Assembly (NCBI RefSeq): GCF_033547155.1
Contig: NZ_CP137892.1
Location: 1,736,001 to 1,800,000 of the forward strand
DNA from: Pseudomonas benzenivorans
GTDB taxonomy: Bacteria; Pseudomonadota; Gammaproteobacteria; Pseudomonadales; Pseudomonadaceae
Length of the DNA stretch: 64,000 bases
Direction: 5' to 3'
Below the pieces are notes generated by a model. That model had not been told where the DNA came from and made no database searches. It saw nothing but the letters and a program-made list of their open reading frames with translations. Every line of letters begins with the position of its first letter. Position 1 is the first letter of the stretch. This document shows, one piece after another, positions 19,228-26,747 of the stretch. The position numbers were made by a program, and so were the translations under genes.

Positions 19228-20134
19228 ATTCCGCTGCGGTTCGAGTGTGCGGGCGGCTGTCGGTCAGGGTCTTGAGGTGGGCGACCACATCCGGTGCGCC
19301 GGCCAGGCGCAGGCCCTCGCCGAGGGCCCGGGCCTCGGCCGAGTGCTTGGGCAATAGCAGGTACTCGGCGGCACCGGGGCTGCGCTGCAGCGACAGGCGG
19401 GCATAGGGCAGGCCCTTGTCCAGCAGCAGGCCCATGAAGGTCGGGTCGCTCCAGGCGGCGCCGGGCATGGCGTGGACATGGTAGTGCTGCTGCAGCTGCG
19501 CCAGGCCGTCGAGGCTCAGGCGGTAGTGGGCCAGGTCGGCTGGCAGGGTGATCTCCAGCCCGCGTCGGCGTGCATAGGCGACCGCGCAGGCGAAGGCCTC
19601 TCCGTGCTGTTCCCCGGCCCAGAACAGGCGCTGGCCATGCCAGTCGGCCTGACGCAGTTCGATGCGTTCTCCGGCGAGAAAGCGTGGCAGGGCCAGGCTG
19701 ATGGTCCTGATGAAGTCCTTGTAGCTGATGATGCGCACCGGGCGGCAGGTCTGGCTGGCCGCGTACTGCTCGAAGCTGGTGAAAGCAGCCTGCTGCGGAT
19801 CGCCGCAGCAGAATCCCTCGATCTGCCGCAGATCCAGCGAAGCCATGGATCGCTTCTCCAGTTCGACCACGCGCATGAGCGTGGCGCGGGCCTGCGCCTT
19901 GTCCTCCTGCACCGGTCCGGACAGGGCATCGCGCGGCAGGTCGACCAGGCGGTGCAGTTGTGGTCCCTCCTGCCAGCAGATGCTCTCGCGGGGGGGCGTC
20001 AGCGCGCTGAAAGGCAGGCGCAGCTGGCTGGCGCGTTCGAGTATCTGCCGTTGGCCACGGCCGATCAGGCCCAGGCGCTGGGCCAGAGCGGTCAGGCGTG
20101 AACTCAGGGAACTGGGCTGCTGGGACAAACTCAT
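19226..20134 (-). CDS. DUF6685 family protein
   Basis: 302 residues, no signal peptide or membrane helix. I recognise it as the DUF6685 family found mainly in Pseudomonas, with stretches such as LDLRQIEGFCCGDPQQAAFTSFEQYAASQT and VRIISYKDFIRTISLALPRF (each shortened in my reading to family-typical blocks). Function is unknown. It is convergent with gdhB, their ends overlapping the same terminator, and is divergent from the DUF2835 gene. Confidence 0.75.
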   Translation of the reverse strand: MSLSQQPSSLSSRLTALAQRLGLIGRGQRQILERASQLRLPFSALTPPRESICWQEGPQLHRLVDLPRDALSGPVQEDKAQARATLMRVVELEKRSMASLDLRQIEGFCCGDPQQAAFTSFEQYAASQTCRPVRIISYKDFIRTISLALPRFLAGERIELRQADWHGQRLFWAGEQHGEAFACAVAYARRRGLEITLPADLAHYRLSLDGLAQLQQHYHVHAMPGAAWSDPTFMGLLLDKGLPYARLSLQRSPGAAEYLLLPKHSAEARALGEGLRLAGAPDVVAHLKTLTDSRPHTRTAAE

Positions 20135-20284
20135 GGCCGACTAGGAACTCCAGGGGCACCCGTGTCAGTGTGGCAGAGGCGAGCCGGCACTGCACGGGCA
20201 GGCGCGGGCCAGTCGGTGCGGGTGAGCAGGGACCGGTGCGGCGCTTGTGGCAAGATTACCGGATTCATCTGCTTAGGTGCCTCC

Positions 20285-20506
20285 ATGCCCTGTCTACTCC
20301 TGGATATCGCGCTCTCTGCCGAGCGGTTGCGTGCAGTCTACCAAGGACGCGCCAACCGTATCCTGCTGGAGAGCCGTGATGGTCGACGGGTCAGTCTGCC
20401 GGCCCATCATATCCGCCCGTTCTTGAGCCATGAAGGGGTCTACGGCGCCTTCGCCCTGGAGTTCAGCCCCCAGGGCGAGCTGCTCAGCCTGCGGCGCCTG
20501 GACTGA
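20285..20506 (+). CDS. DUF2835 family small protein
   Basis: 73 residues from the ATG at 20285; an upstream in-frame extension is rejected because the compact family begins close to [17 protein letters not shown]. The sequence has the [18 protein letters not shown] core and ends [10 protein letters not shown], typical of DUF2835. Function is unknown. It lies 80 bp before pyrD. Confidence 0.8.
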   Translation: MPCLLLDIALSAERLRAVYQGRANRILLESRDGRRVSLPAHHIRPFLSHEGVYGAFALEFSPQGELLSLRRLD

Positions 20507-20543
20507 AGCCGGCCGTGCGCCTCGCTGCCAGGTGGCGTGGCCT

Positions 20544-20549
20544 GTATAA
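20544..20549 (+). promoter_or_regulatory. Candidate -10 element of pyrD
   Basis: A perfect TATAAT occurs within TGTATAATCG, 37 bp before the pyrD start, with an upstream TG. The -35 side (near GCCAGG) does not match the consensus well, so only the -10 is called. Confidence 0.55.
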
Positions 20550-20586
20550 TCGCCGCCTTTGCGATTTCGCCACTATCGAGCTGAGC

Positions 20587-21609
20587 ATGTATAACCTGGC
20601 CCGCGAGCTGCTGTTCAAACTCTCCCCGGAAACCTCCCACGAGCTGTCCATCGACCTGATCGGTGCCGGCGGTCGTTTGGGCCTCAATGGTCTGTTGACC
20701 AAGGCGCCGGCGAGTCTGCCGGTCAAGGTCATGGGCCTGGAGTTCGCCAATCCGGTCGGCCTGGCGGCCGGCCTGGACAAGAACGGCGATGCCATCGACG
20801 GCTTCGCCCAGCTGGGCTTCGGCTTCGTCGAGATCGGCACCGTGACGCCCCGCCCGCAGCCGGGCAACCCCAAGCCGCGGCTGTTCCGCCTGCCCGAGGC
20901 CGCGGCGATCATCAACCGCATGGGGTTCAACAATCACGGTGTCGACCATCTGCTGGCGCGGGTGCGGGCGGCCCGGTACGAGGGCGTGCTGGGCATCAAT
21001 ATCGGCAAGAACTTCGATACCCCGGTGGAGCGTGCGGTGGACGACTACCTGCTGTGCCTGGACAAGGTCTATGCCCACGCCAGCTATGTGACGGTCAACG
21101 TCAGTTCGCCGAATACCCCGGGGCTGCGCAGCCTGCAGTTCGGCGACTCGCTCAAGCAGCTGCTCGAGGCCCTGCGCACGCGTCAGGAGGACCTGGCCCG
21201 GCAGCACGGCAAGCGGGTGCCGCTGGCGATCAAGATCGCCCCGGACATGAGCGATGAGGAAACCGCCCAGGTGGCCGCGGCACTGCTCGAGACCGGCATG
21301 GATGCGGTGATCGCCACCAACACCACCCTGTCCCGGGACGGGGTCAAGGGGCTGGAGTACGCCGACGAGGCGGGTGGGCTGTCCGGTGCGCCGGTGCGGG
21401 ACAAGAGCACCCAGACGGTCAAGGTGCTGGCCGGCGAGTTGGCCGGGCGTCTGCCGATCATCGCCGTGGGCGGCATCACCGAGGGCCGCCATGCCGCCGA
21501 GAAGATCGCCGCGGGGGCCAGTCTGGTGCAGATCTATTCGGGGTTCATCTACAAGGGGCCGGCACTGATCCGCGAGGCCGTCGATGCGATAGTGGCCGCG
21601 CAACGCTGA
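20587..21609 (+). CDS. pyrD: Dihydroorotate dehydrogenase (quinone), class 2
   Basis: 340 residues from ATG at 20587 ([12 protein letters not shown]). Class 2 enzymes are membrane-associated flavoproteins that oxidise dihydroorotate to orotate with ubiquinone in pyrimidine synthesis. The N-terminal amphipathic helical segment, the [16 protein letters not shown] motif, NRMGFNNHG, the catalytic-loop [12 protein letters not shown] with its active-site serine, and the FMN-phosphate motif [13 protein letters not shown] with [11 protein letters not shown] are all present. A likely -10 (TATAAT) sits at 20544-20549 in TGTATAATCGCC. Preceded by DUF2835 and followed by a hairpin. Confidence 0.97.
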   Translation: MYNLARELLFKLSPETSHELSIDLIGAGGRLGLNGLLTKAPASLPVKVMGLEFANPVGLAAGLDKNGDAIDGFAQLGFGFVEIGTVTPRPQPGNPKPRLFRLPEAAAIINRMGFNNHGVDHLLARVRAARYEGVLGINIGKNFDTPVERAVDDYLLCLDKVYAHASYVTVNVSSPNTPGLRSLQFGDSLKQLLEALRTRQEDLARQHGKRVPLAIKIAPDMSDEETAQVAAALLETGMDAVIATNTTLSRDGVKGLEYADEAGGLSGAPVRDKSTQTVKVLAGELAGRLPIIAVGGITEGRHAAEKIAAGASLVQIYSGFIYKGPALIREAVDAIVAAQR

Positions 21610-21634
21610 GAGGGATTGGCTGGCGGGAAATAAA

Positions 21635-21655
21635 GAGGGCTCCCTGAGGGAGCCC
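21635..21655 (-). terminator. Hairpin between convergent pyrD and rmf
   Basis: Perfect 9-bp stem AGGGCTCCC / GGGAGCCCT with a TGA loop. On the minus strand it is followed by CTCTTTATTT, so it is a better terminator for rmf than for pyrD; it may serve both. Confidence 0.65.
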
Positions 21656-21720
21656 TTGGGCTTGCGCCCGCCGCCCGAACTGGGGCGTGCTTGGTAAAGA
21701 CGGTAGGTTCCTTTACTCGA

Positions 21721-21936
21721 TCAGCCGACAGCGTGAAGTTCGTTGAGTCGATGAATACCGGCGGTCCCGGTCAGCCCATCCCAGTTGTCGCCACGGCCTT
21801 CGCGCCAGCCGTTCATCCAGGCTTGACGAACCGAAGGCAGGGTGAAGGGGCACAGTTCGCGGGATTTGCCATTGATACCGTACTGATAGCCGCGCAAAAA
21901 AGCTCTTTCTAACGGATCACGCTTAAGTCTTCTCAT
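21721..21936 (-). CDS. rmf: Ribosome modulation factor
   Basis: 71 residues, slightly longer than the 55 of E. coli RMF but usual for Pseudomonas. Conserved core RAFLRGYQYGINGKSRELCPF followed by VRQAWMNGWREGRGD is characteristic (quoted in two fragments of the family motif). RMF converts 70S ribosomes to inactive 100S dimers in stationary phase. The small basic protein stands alone on the minus strand, between the pyrD terminator and a long structured leader (21937 to about 22070). Confidence 0.95.
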   Translation of the reverse strand: MRRLKRDPLERAFLRGYQYGINGKSRELCPFTLPSVRQAWMNGWREGRGDNWDGLTGTAGIHRLNELHAVG

Positions 21937-22070
21937 AGGGTGTTGCCCTCACTGTTGACTGTTATGTCCCGTAGACCTCGTGGCGAGGCCAGGCAGAAAA
22001 AAGAGTCTGCCAGCGGAGCCCGCTGCCGGCGTCGCGAGCGTCCTGTGCCTTCGCCATTGCGGCGACGGCC
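21937..22070 (-). ncRNA. Structured 5' leader of rmf (candidate rmf RNA motif)
   Basis: Read on the minus strand, the 134 bases before the rmf start contain four consecutive hairpins: TCGCC/GGCGA (22051-22065), CAGCGG/CCGCTG (22011-22025), GGCAGA/TCTGCC with a poly-T loop (21992-22011) and CCTCG/CGAGG (21976-21988). A conserved 'rmf' RNA structure is known from the 5' leaders of Pseudomonas rmf genes, and position and structure density fit; I cannot run the covariance model. The upstream boundary is a guess placed next to an inverted repeat TAGAT/ATCTA at 22075-22088 that probably belongs to the promoter. Confidence 0.55.
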
Positions 22071-22160
22071 TAGGTAGATTTCTATCTAATGCTCGGGGGC
22101 CTGTGAATGATCGTTTTGTCATAAGGGCGTAATGCTTCCGAGGGTGAGACCATAAGGCTC

Positions 22161-22268
22161 GGCGACTTGTTCGCCGGTGTTCTGCAAGACCCCGCACGGG
22201 CTGGGCGTTTGCGCCGCCCGTGCTGGTGTTGTGCCATCGCAACTGGATTTCGATTGCGAGGGTTTTTT
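22161..22268 (+). ncRNA. Candidate small RNA ending in a terminator
   Basis: Between the divergent rmf and rlmL genes the + strand holds three stacked hairpins: GGCGA/TCGCC (22161-22175), GCACGGGC/GCCCGTGC with an inner GGCG/CGCC (22194-22223) and TCGCAA/TTGCGA with flanking CC/GG pairs (22237-22262) followed by TTTTTT (22263-22268). This ends about 100 bp before rlmL, so a terminated transcript separate from rlmL is likely. The 5' end and promoter are not visible; there is no open frame. It could instead be a leader attenuator of rlmL. Confidence 0.4.
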
Positions 22269-22281
22269 ATTCCGACGAAGG

Positions 22282-22299
22282 GTCGCATTGCGACTTTTT
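22282..22299 (+). terminator. Second terminator-like hairpin upstream of rlmL
   Basis: GTCGC/GCGAC with an ATT loop followed by TTTTT, only 14 bp downstream of the previous T-run. Tandem terminators before a gene start support either a separate small RNA or attenuation of rlmL. Confidence 0.6.
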
Positions 22300-22365
22300 G
22301 TCACTTATTTTGGCCGTGTCGCCTCACGCGCTCGCCGCTCACTGCCTTAGGCACTGGATATTTTC

Positions 22366-24633
22366 ATGTCGGATCGCTACGAACTCTTTCTCACCTGCCC
22401 CAAGGGCCTGGAAGGCTTGCTGCTCGAAGAGGCCAGCCAATTGGGGCTAGAGGGCGCGCGCGAGCAGACCGCCGCCATTCGTGGCGAGGCCGGGCTGGAG
22501 AGTGCCTACCGCCTGTGCCTCTGGTCGCGCCTGGCCAACCGCGTATTGCTGGTACTGGCGCGGTTTCCCGTACGGGATGCCGAGAGCCTGTACCAGGGCG
22601 TACTGGCGGTTGACTGGTTCGAGCACCTGGAGCCGGGCGGCAGCCTGGCCGTGGAGTTCAGCGGTCACGGTTCGGGCATCGACAACACTCATTTCGGCGC
22701 GCTCAAGGTCAAGGACGCCATAGTCGACAAACTGCGCCAGGCCGACGGTACGCGGCCCTCGATCGACAAGCTCAATCCCGACTTGCGCGTGCACCTGCGT
22801 CTGGAGCGCGGCGAGGCGATCCTTTCCCTCGACCTGTCCGGCCATAGCCTGCACCAGCGCGGTTATCGCCTGCAGCAGGGCGCCGCGCCGCTCAAGGAGA
22901 ACCTCGCCGCTGCGGTCCTGATCCGTGCCGGCTGGCCGCGCATCGCCGCCGAGGGCGGGGCGTTGGCCGACCCCATGTGCGGGGTCGGTACCTTCCTGGT
23001 GGAGGCGGCGATGATGGCCGCGGACATCGCGCCGAACCTCAAGCGTGAGCACTGGGGCTTCGACCAGTGGCTGGGGCACGTGCCGGCACTGTGGAAGAAG
23101 CTGCATGCCGAGGCGCAGGAGCGGGCCGCCGCCGGTCTGGCCAAGCCGCCGTTGTGGATTCGCGGTTACGAGGCCGATCCGCGCCTGATCCAGCCGGGGC
23201 GCAACAACATCGAGCGGGCCGGCTTGAGCGACTGGGTCAAGGTCTACCAAGGCGAGCTGGCCACCTTCGAGCCGCGTCCGGACCAGGCCCAAAAGGGACT
23301 GGTGATCAGCAACCCGCCCTATGGCGAGCGTCTCGGCGACGAGGCCAGCCTGCTGTATCTCTACCAGAATCTCGGCGAGCGCCTGCGTCAGGCCTGTCTG
23401 GGCTGGGAGGCCGCGGTGTTCACCGGCGCCCCGGAACTGGGAAAGCGCATGGGCATCCGCAGCCACAAGCAGTACGCCTTCTGGAACGGCGCCTTGCCGT
23501 GCAAGCTGCTGCTGATCAAGGTGCAGCCCGAGCAGTTCGTCACCGGCGAGCGGCGCACCCCGGAGCAGCGCGAGCGCGAGCGTGAGCAGGCCGAGATCGC
23601 CAAGACGCAGGCCGAGCCCCAGGCGCGTCAGTACAACAAGAACGGCAACCCGATCAAGCCGGCGCCGGCCCCGGTTGTCGAACAGGCCCGCCTGAGTGAA
23701 GGCGGGCAGATGTTCGCCAACCGCCTGCAGAAGAACCTCAAGCAGCTGGGCAAGTGGGCGCGCCGGGAGGGGGTCGAGTGCTACCGGCTGTATGACGCCG
23801 ACATGCCGGAGTACGCCCTGGCGGTGGACCTCTACGGCGACTGGGTGCATGTGCAGGAATACGCCGCGCCCCGCTCGATCGACCCGGAGAAGGCTCAGGC
23901 GCGTTTGTTCGACGCTCTGGCGGCGATCCCCCAGGCGCTGGGCGTGGACAAGAGCAAGGTGATCATCAAGCGCCGCGAGCGCCAAACCGGCACCAAGCAG
24001 TATCAGCGCCAGGGCAGTCAGGGCCAGTTCATGGAGGTTGCCGAAGGCGGCGCCAAGCTGCTGGTCAACCTCACCGACTACCTCGACACCGGGCTGTTCC
24101 TCGATCACCGTCCGCTACGTCTGCGCATCCAGCGCGAGGCCGCGGGCAAACGCTTCCTCAACCTGTTCTGCTACACCGCCACGGCCACCGTGCATGCGGC
24201 CAAGGGCGGCGCGCGCAGCACCACCAGCGTCGATTTGTCGAAGACCTATCTGGACTGGGCGCGGCGCAACCTGTCGCTCAATGGTTACTCGGACAAGCAC
24301 AGGCTGGAGCAGGGCGACGTGATGGCCTGGCTGGCCGAGGATCGCGGCGAGTACGAGCTGATCTTCATCGACCCGCCGACCTTCTCCAACTCCAAGCGCA
24401 TGGAGGGGGTGTTCGACGTGCAGCGCGACCACGTGCAGCTGCTGGACCTGGCCATGGCCCGTCTGGCGCCGGGCGGCGTGCTGTACTTCTCCAACAACTT
24501 CCGCAAGTTCCAGCTCGATGAGGGGCTGGCGGCGCGCTACGGGGTGGAAGAGATCAGCGCCGACACCCTGGACCCGGACTTCGCCCGCAACCCGAAGATC
24601 CACCGCGCCTGGCGCCTGACCCCGCGCGGTTGA
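22366..24633 (+). CDS. rlmL: Bifunctional 23S rRNA methyltransferase RlmKL
   Basis: 755 residues, close to the usual ~700-750 for the fused enzyme. The N-terminal half has a THUMP RNA-binding domain and the RlmL methyltransferase with VISNPPYGERLGDE (about 313-326), which makes m2G2445; the C-terminal half is RlmK with IFIDPPTFSNSKRMEGVFD (about 666-684), which makes m7G2069 in 23S rRNA. A lysine/arginine-rich linker (about 390-445) joins the halves. The ATG at 22366 begins MSDRYELFLTCPKGLEGLL as in homologues. Single gene; convergent with dacB. Confidence 0.96.
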   Translation: MSDRYELFLTCPKGLEGLLLEEASQLGLEGAREQTAAIRGEAGLESAYRLCLWSRLANRVLLVLARFPVRDAESLYQGVLAVDWFEHLEPGGSLAVEFSGHGSGIDNTHFGALKVKDAIVDKLRQADGTRPSIDKLNPDLRVHLRLERGEAILSLDLSGHSLHQRGYRLQQGAAPLKENLAAAVLIRAGWPRIAAEGGALADPMCGVGTFLVEAAMMAADIAPNLKREHWGFDQWLGHVPALWKKLHAEAQERAAAGLAKPPLWIRGYEADPRLIQPGRNNIERAGLSDWVKVYQGELATFEPRPDQAQKGLVISNPPYGERLGDEASLLYLYQNLGERLRQACLGWEAAVFTGAPELGKRMGIRSHKQYAFWNGALPCKLLLIKVQPEQFVTGERRTPEQREREREQAEIAKTQAEPQARQYNKNGNPIKPAPAPVVEQARLSEGGQMFANRLQKNLKQLGKWARREGVECYRLYDADMPEYALAVDLYGDWVHVQEYAAPRSIDPEKAQARLFDALAAIPQALGVDKSKVIIKRRERQTGTKQYQRQGSQGQFMEVAEGGAKLLVNLTDYLDTGLFLDHRPLRLRIQREAAGKRFLNLFCYTATATVHAAKGGARSTTSVDLSKTYLDWARRNLSLNGYSDKHRLEQGDVMAWLAEDRGEYELIFIDPPTFSNSKRMEGVFDVQRDHVQLLDLAMARLAPGGVLYFSNNFRKFQLDEGLAARYGVEEISADTLDPDFARNPKIHRAWRLTPRG

Positions 24634-24681
24634 TCGATGCCGGCGGGCAGTCCCTCTATCTCGGACGGCCCGCCCGTGACC

Positions 24682-26118
24682 TCACTTGGCTTGCCGGTAC
24701 AGGTCGAGCAAGACCTGATCGAGTATCGCCGAGGCGCCCCAGGGCCTGGGGTCGTTGAGGATGGCCACCACCGCCCAGCTGTGGCCGTTGCTGTCGCGGC
24801 TGTAGCCGGCGATGGCGCGCACATTGTTCAGGGTGCCGGTCTTGATATGGGCCTGGCCCTCCAGGGCGGTGCCTTTCAGGCGTTTGCGCATGGTCCCGTC
24901 CATCCCCACCAGCGGCATGGAGCTGATGAACTCGGCGGCATAGGGGCTCTTCCAGGCGGCCTGGAGAATCGCCGCCAGTTCGCGGGCGCTGACCCGCTCG
25001 GCCCGTGACAGGCCCGAGCCATTCTCGATCACCAGATGCGGGGCGGTGATGCCCTTGCGTGCCAGCCAGGCGCGGATCACCCGTTGCGCGGCCTTGGCAT
25101 CGTCGCCATCGGCGGCGTTGCGAAACTGCGCACCGAGGCTGAGAAACAGCTGACGGGCCATGGTGTTGTTACTGTACTTGTTGATGTCGCGGATGATCTC
25201 CACCAGGTCGGGGGAGTGCGCACGGGCCAGCAGGCGGGCGCTTTTCGGCACATCGGCGAGGCGGTCCTGGCCGAGAATGCTGCCGCCCAGCTCCTGCCAG
25301 ATGGCGCGCACGGCGCCCGCCGCGTAGTCCGGGTGGTCGAGCAGCGACAGGTAGGTCTGGGCGCTGCAACCTTCGGCCAGCTGGCCGCTGACGATCACCG
25401 TGGTGCCGTCGTACTGGGTCACCGGGTTGTAGCGCACGTCCGGCCAACCGGGGCATTTGCCCGGCTTGAGCAGCTTGACGCGGTTGTCGATGCGGATATC
25501 GGCGATCGGTGGTTCGATCGCGATGTGCACCTTGCCGTTCTCGGCACGGGCGATGAAGCGCAGGGCCTTGAGGTTGACCAGCAGGGCATCGGGGGTGACC
25601 AGGTAGGGCTTGTTGGCGTCGCCGCCGTCGTCGTTGAACACCGGCAGCTTGGGTTGCACGAAGTGGCTGCGATCGAGCACCAGGTCGCCGCTGACCTGGC
25701 GTACGCCGTTGGCGCGCAGGTCGCGCAGCAGCAACCAGAGCTTTTCCATGTTCAGCTTGGGGTCGCCGCCGCCCTTGAGGTACAGGTTGCCCTGCAACAC
25801 GCCGTCCTTGAGAGGGCCGTCGGTGTGGAACTCGGTGGTCCACTGGTGGGTTGGGCCCAGCAGCTCCAAGGCGGCGTAGGTGGTCACCAGTTTCATGGCC
25901 GAGGCCGGATTGACCGAGATGTCGGCATTGATCACCGTGCGGGTACCGGGGCCGGTGAGTGGCAGGGTCACCACCGACAGGGCGCGGGGGTTGATCTTGT
26001 TGGCTTTCAGGGCCTTCTCGACCCGGCTCGGCAGACGGCTGTTGTCGGCGGCGTGCAGGGGCAGGGCGAGCGGCAGCAGCAGGCTGGCGATCAGCAGGTG
26101 GCGCAGGGTGCGGGTCAT
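24682..26118 (-). CDS. dacB: D-alanyl-D-alanine carboxypeptidase/endopeptidase (PBP4 type)
   Basis: 478 residues from the ATG at 26118; the much longer upstream frame is dismissed because this start opens a clear signal peptide (MTRTLRHLLIASLLLPLALPLHAAD). Active-site motifs of class C penicillin-binding proteins are all present: SAMK at 73-76, SNN in KYSNNTMARQ, and HIKTGTLNNV near the C-terminus. The large insert domain between SxxK and SxN typical of PBP4 is present. The enzyme trims and cleaves peptide cross-links in periplasmic peptidoglycan. It ends in TDLYRQAK-like sequence 48 bp from the convergent rlmL stop. Confidence 0.95.
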   Translation of the reverse strand: MTRTLRHLLIASLLLPLALPLHAADNSRLPSRVEKALKANKINPRALSVVTLPLTGPGTRTVINADISVNPASAMKLVTTYAALELLGPTHQWTTEFHTDGPLKDGVLQGNLYLKGGGDPKLNMEKLWLLLRDLRANGVRQVSGDLVLDRSHFVQPKLPVFNDDGGDANKPYLVTPDALLVNLKALRFIARAENGKVHIAIEPPIADIRIDNRVKLLKPGKCPGWPDVRYNPVTQYDGTTVIVSGQLAEGCSAQTYLSLLDHPDYAAGAVRAIWQELGGSILGQDRLADVPKSARLLARAHSPDLVEIIRDINKYSNNTMARQLFLSLGAQFRNAADGDDAKAAQRVIRAWLARKGITAPHLVIENGSGLSRAERVSARELAAILQAAWKSPYAAEFISSMPLVGMDGTMRKRLKGTALEGQAHIKTGTLNNVRAIAGYSRDSNGHSWAVVAILNDPRPWGASAILDQVLLDLYRQAK

Positions 26119-26350
26119 GGGCTGACGCCCTCTGGGCAAGGGCAGGGGGTAACGCGTGACATAGGCGAAAGGTCCCACGGCGGTTCGGGCAAATAGCCCA
26201 GCATTATGCCCGAAGGCCATTGCGCCAGGGCCGTCCGGCGACCGGCGTGAAGGACTTTTTTGCACCCCCGAAAGAGGCGGGCGCTGAAGCGGGCATGTTT
26301 GCCGGCAAGCTGTTAGAGTGCCGCGCGTAATTACTCTTGAGGATCCTTCC

Positions 26351-26692
26351 ATGGCTACCAACCGTTCCCGTCGTCTGCGCAAGAAACTCTGTGTGGATGA
26401 GTTCCAGGAGCTGGGTTTCGAGCTGAACCTGAATTTCAAAGAGGACCTGACTGACGAGGCCGTCGACGACTTCCTCGACCAGTTCCTGCGTGACGCCATG
26501 GAAGCCAACGGCCTGGGCTACGTCGGCGGCGACGACTACGGTCTGGTCTGCCTGGCCAAGCGTGGTTCGGTGAGCGAGGCGCAGCGCGCCCAGGTCGAGG
26601 CCTGGTTGAAGGGCCGTAGCGAGCTGATCGACTTCAGCGCCAGCCCGCTGCTGGATGTCTGGTACCCGGAAAACCCGATCAATCCGGCCTGA
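26351..26692 (+). CDS. yggL: YggL family protein (DUF469), ribosome-associated
   Basis: 113 residues from the ATG at 26351 (MATNRSRRLRKKLCVDEFQELGF), with GAGGATCC ribosome binding site upstream. The N-terminal basic stretch, FELNLNFKEDLTDEAVDDFLDQFL and C-terminal GRSELIDFSASPLLDVWYP are family hallmarks. E. coli YggL has been linked to the 50S ribosomal subunit; the exact role is unclear. Divergent from dacB, convergent with the HD-GYP gene, separated from it by a long hairpin. Confidence 0.92.
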   Translation: MATNRSRRLRKKLCVDEFQELGFELNLNFKEDLTDEAVDDFLDQFLRDAMEANGLGYVGGDDYGLVCLAKRGSVSEAQRAQVEAWLKGRSELIDFSASPLLDVWYPENPINPA

Positions 26693-26701
26693 TGTCCCCC
26701 G

Positions 26702-26730
26702 GCTCGGGCATGCGCCAGGCATGCCCGAGC
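26702..26730. terminator. Hairpin between convergent yggL and HD-GYP gene
   Basis: Perfect 11-bp stem GCTCGGGCATG / CATGCCCGAGC with a seven-base loop, located in the 55-bp gap between two convergent stop codons. There is no proper T-run on either strand, so it may be a weak or Rho-assisted bidirectional terminator. Confidence 0.55.
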
Positions 26731-26747
26731 GCTTCCACCGCCTGCTT

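Noticed and set aside
26119..26508. N-terminal extension of dacB
   Set aside because: The extension overlaps yggL on the other strand and precedes a perfect signal peptide at 26118.
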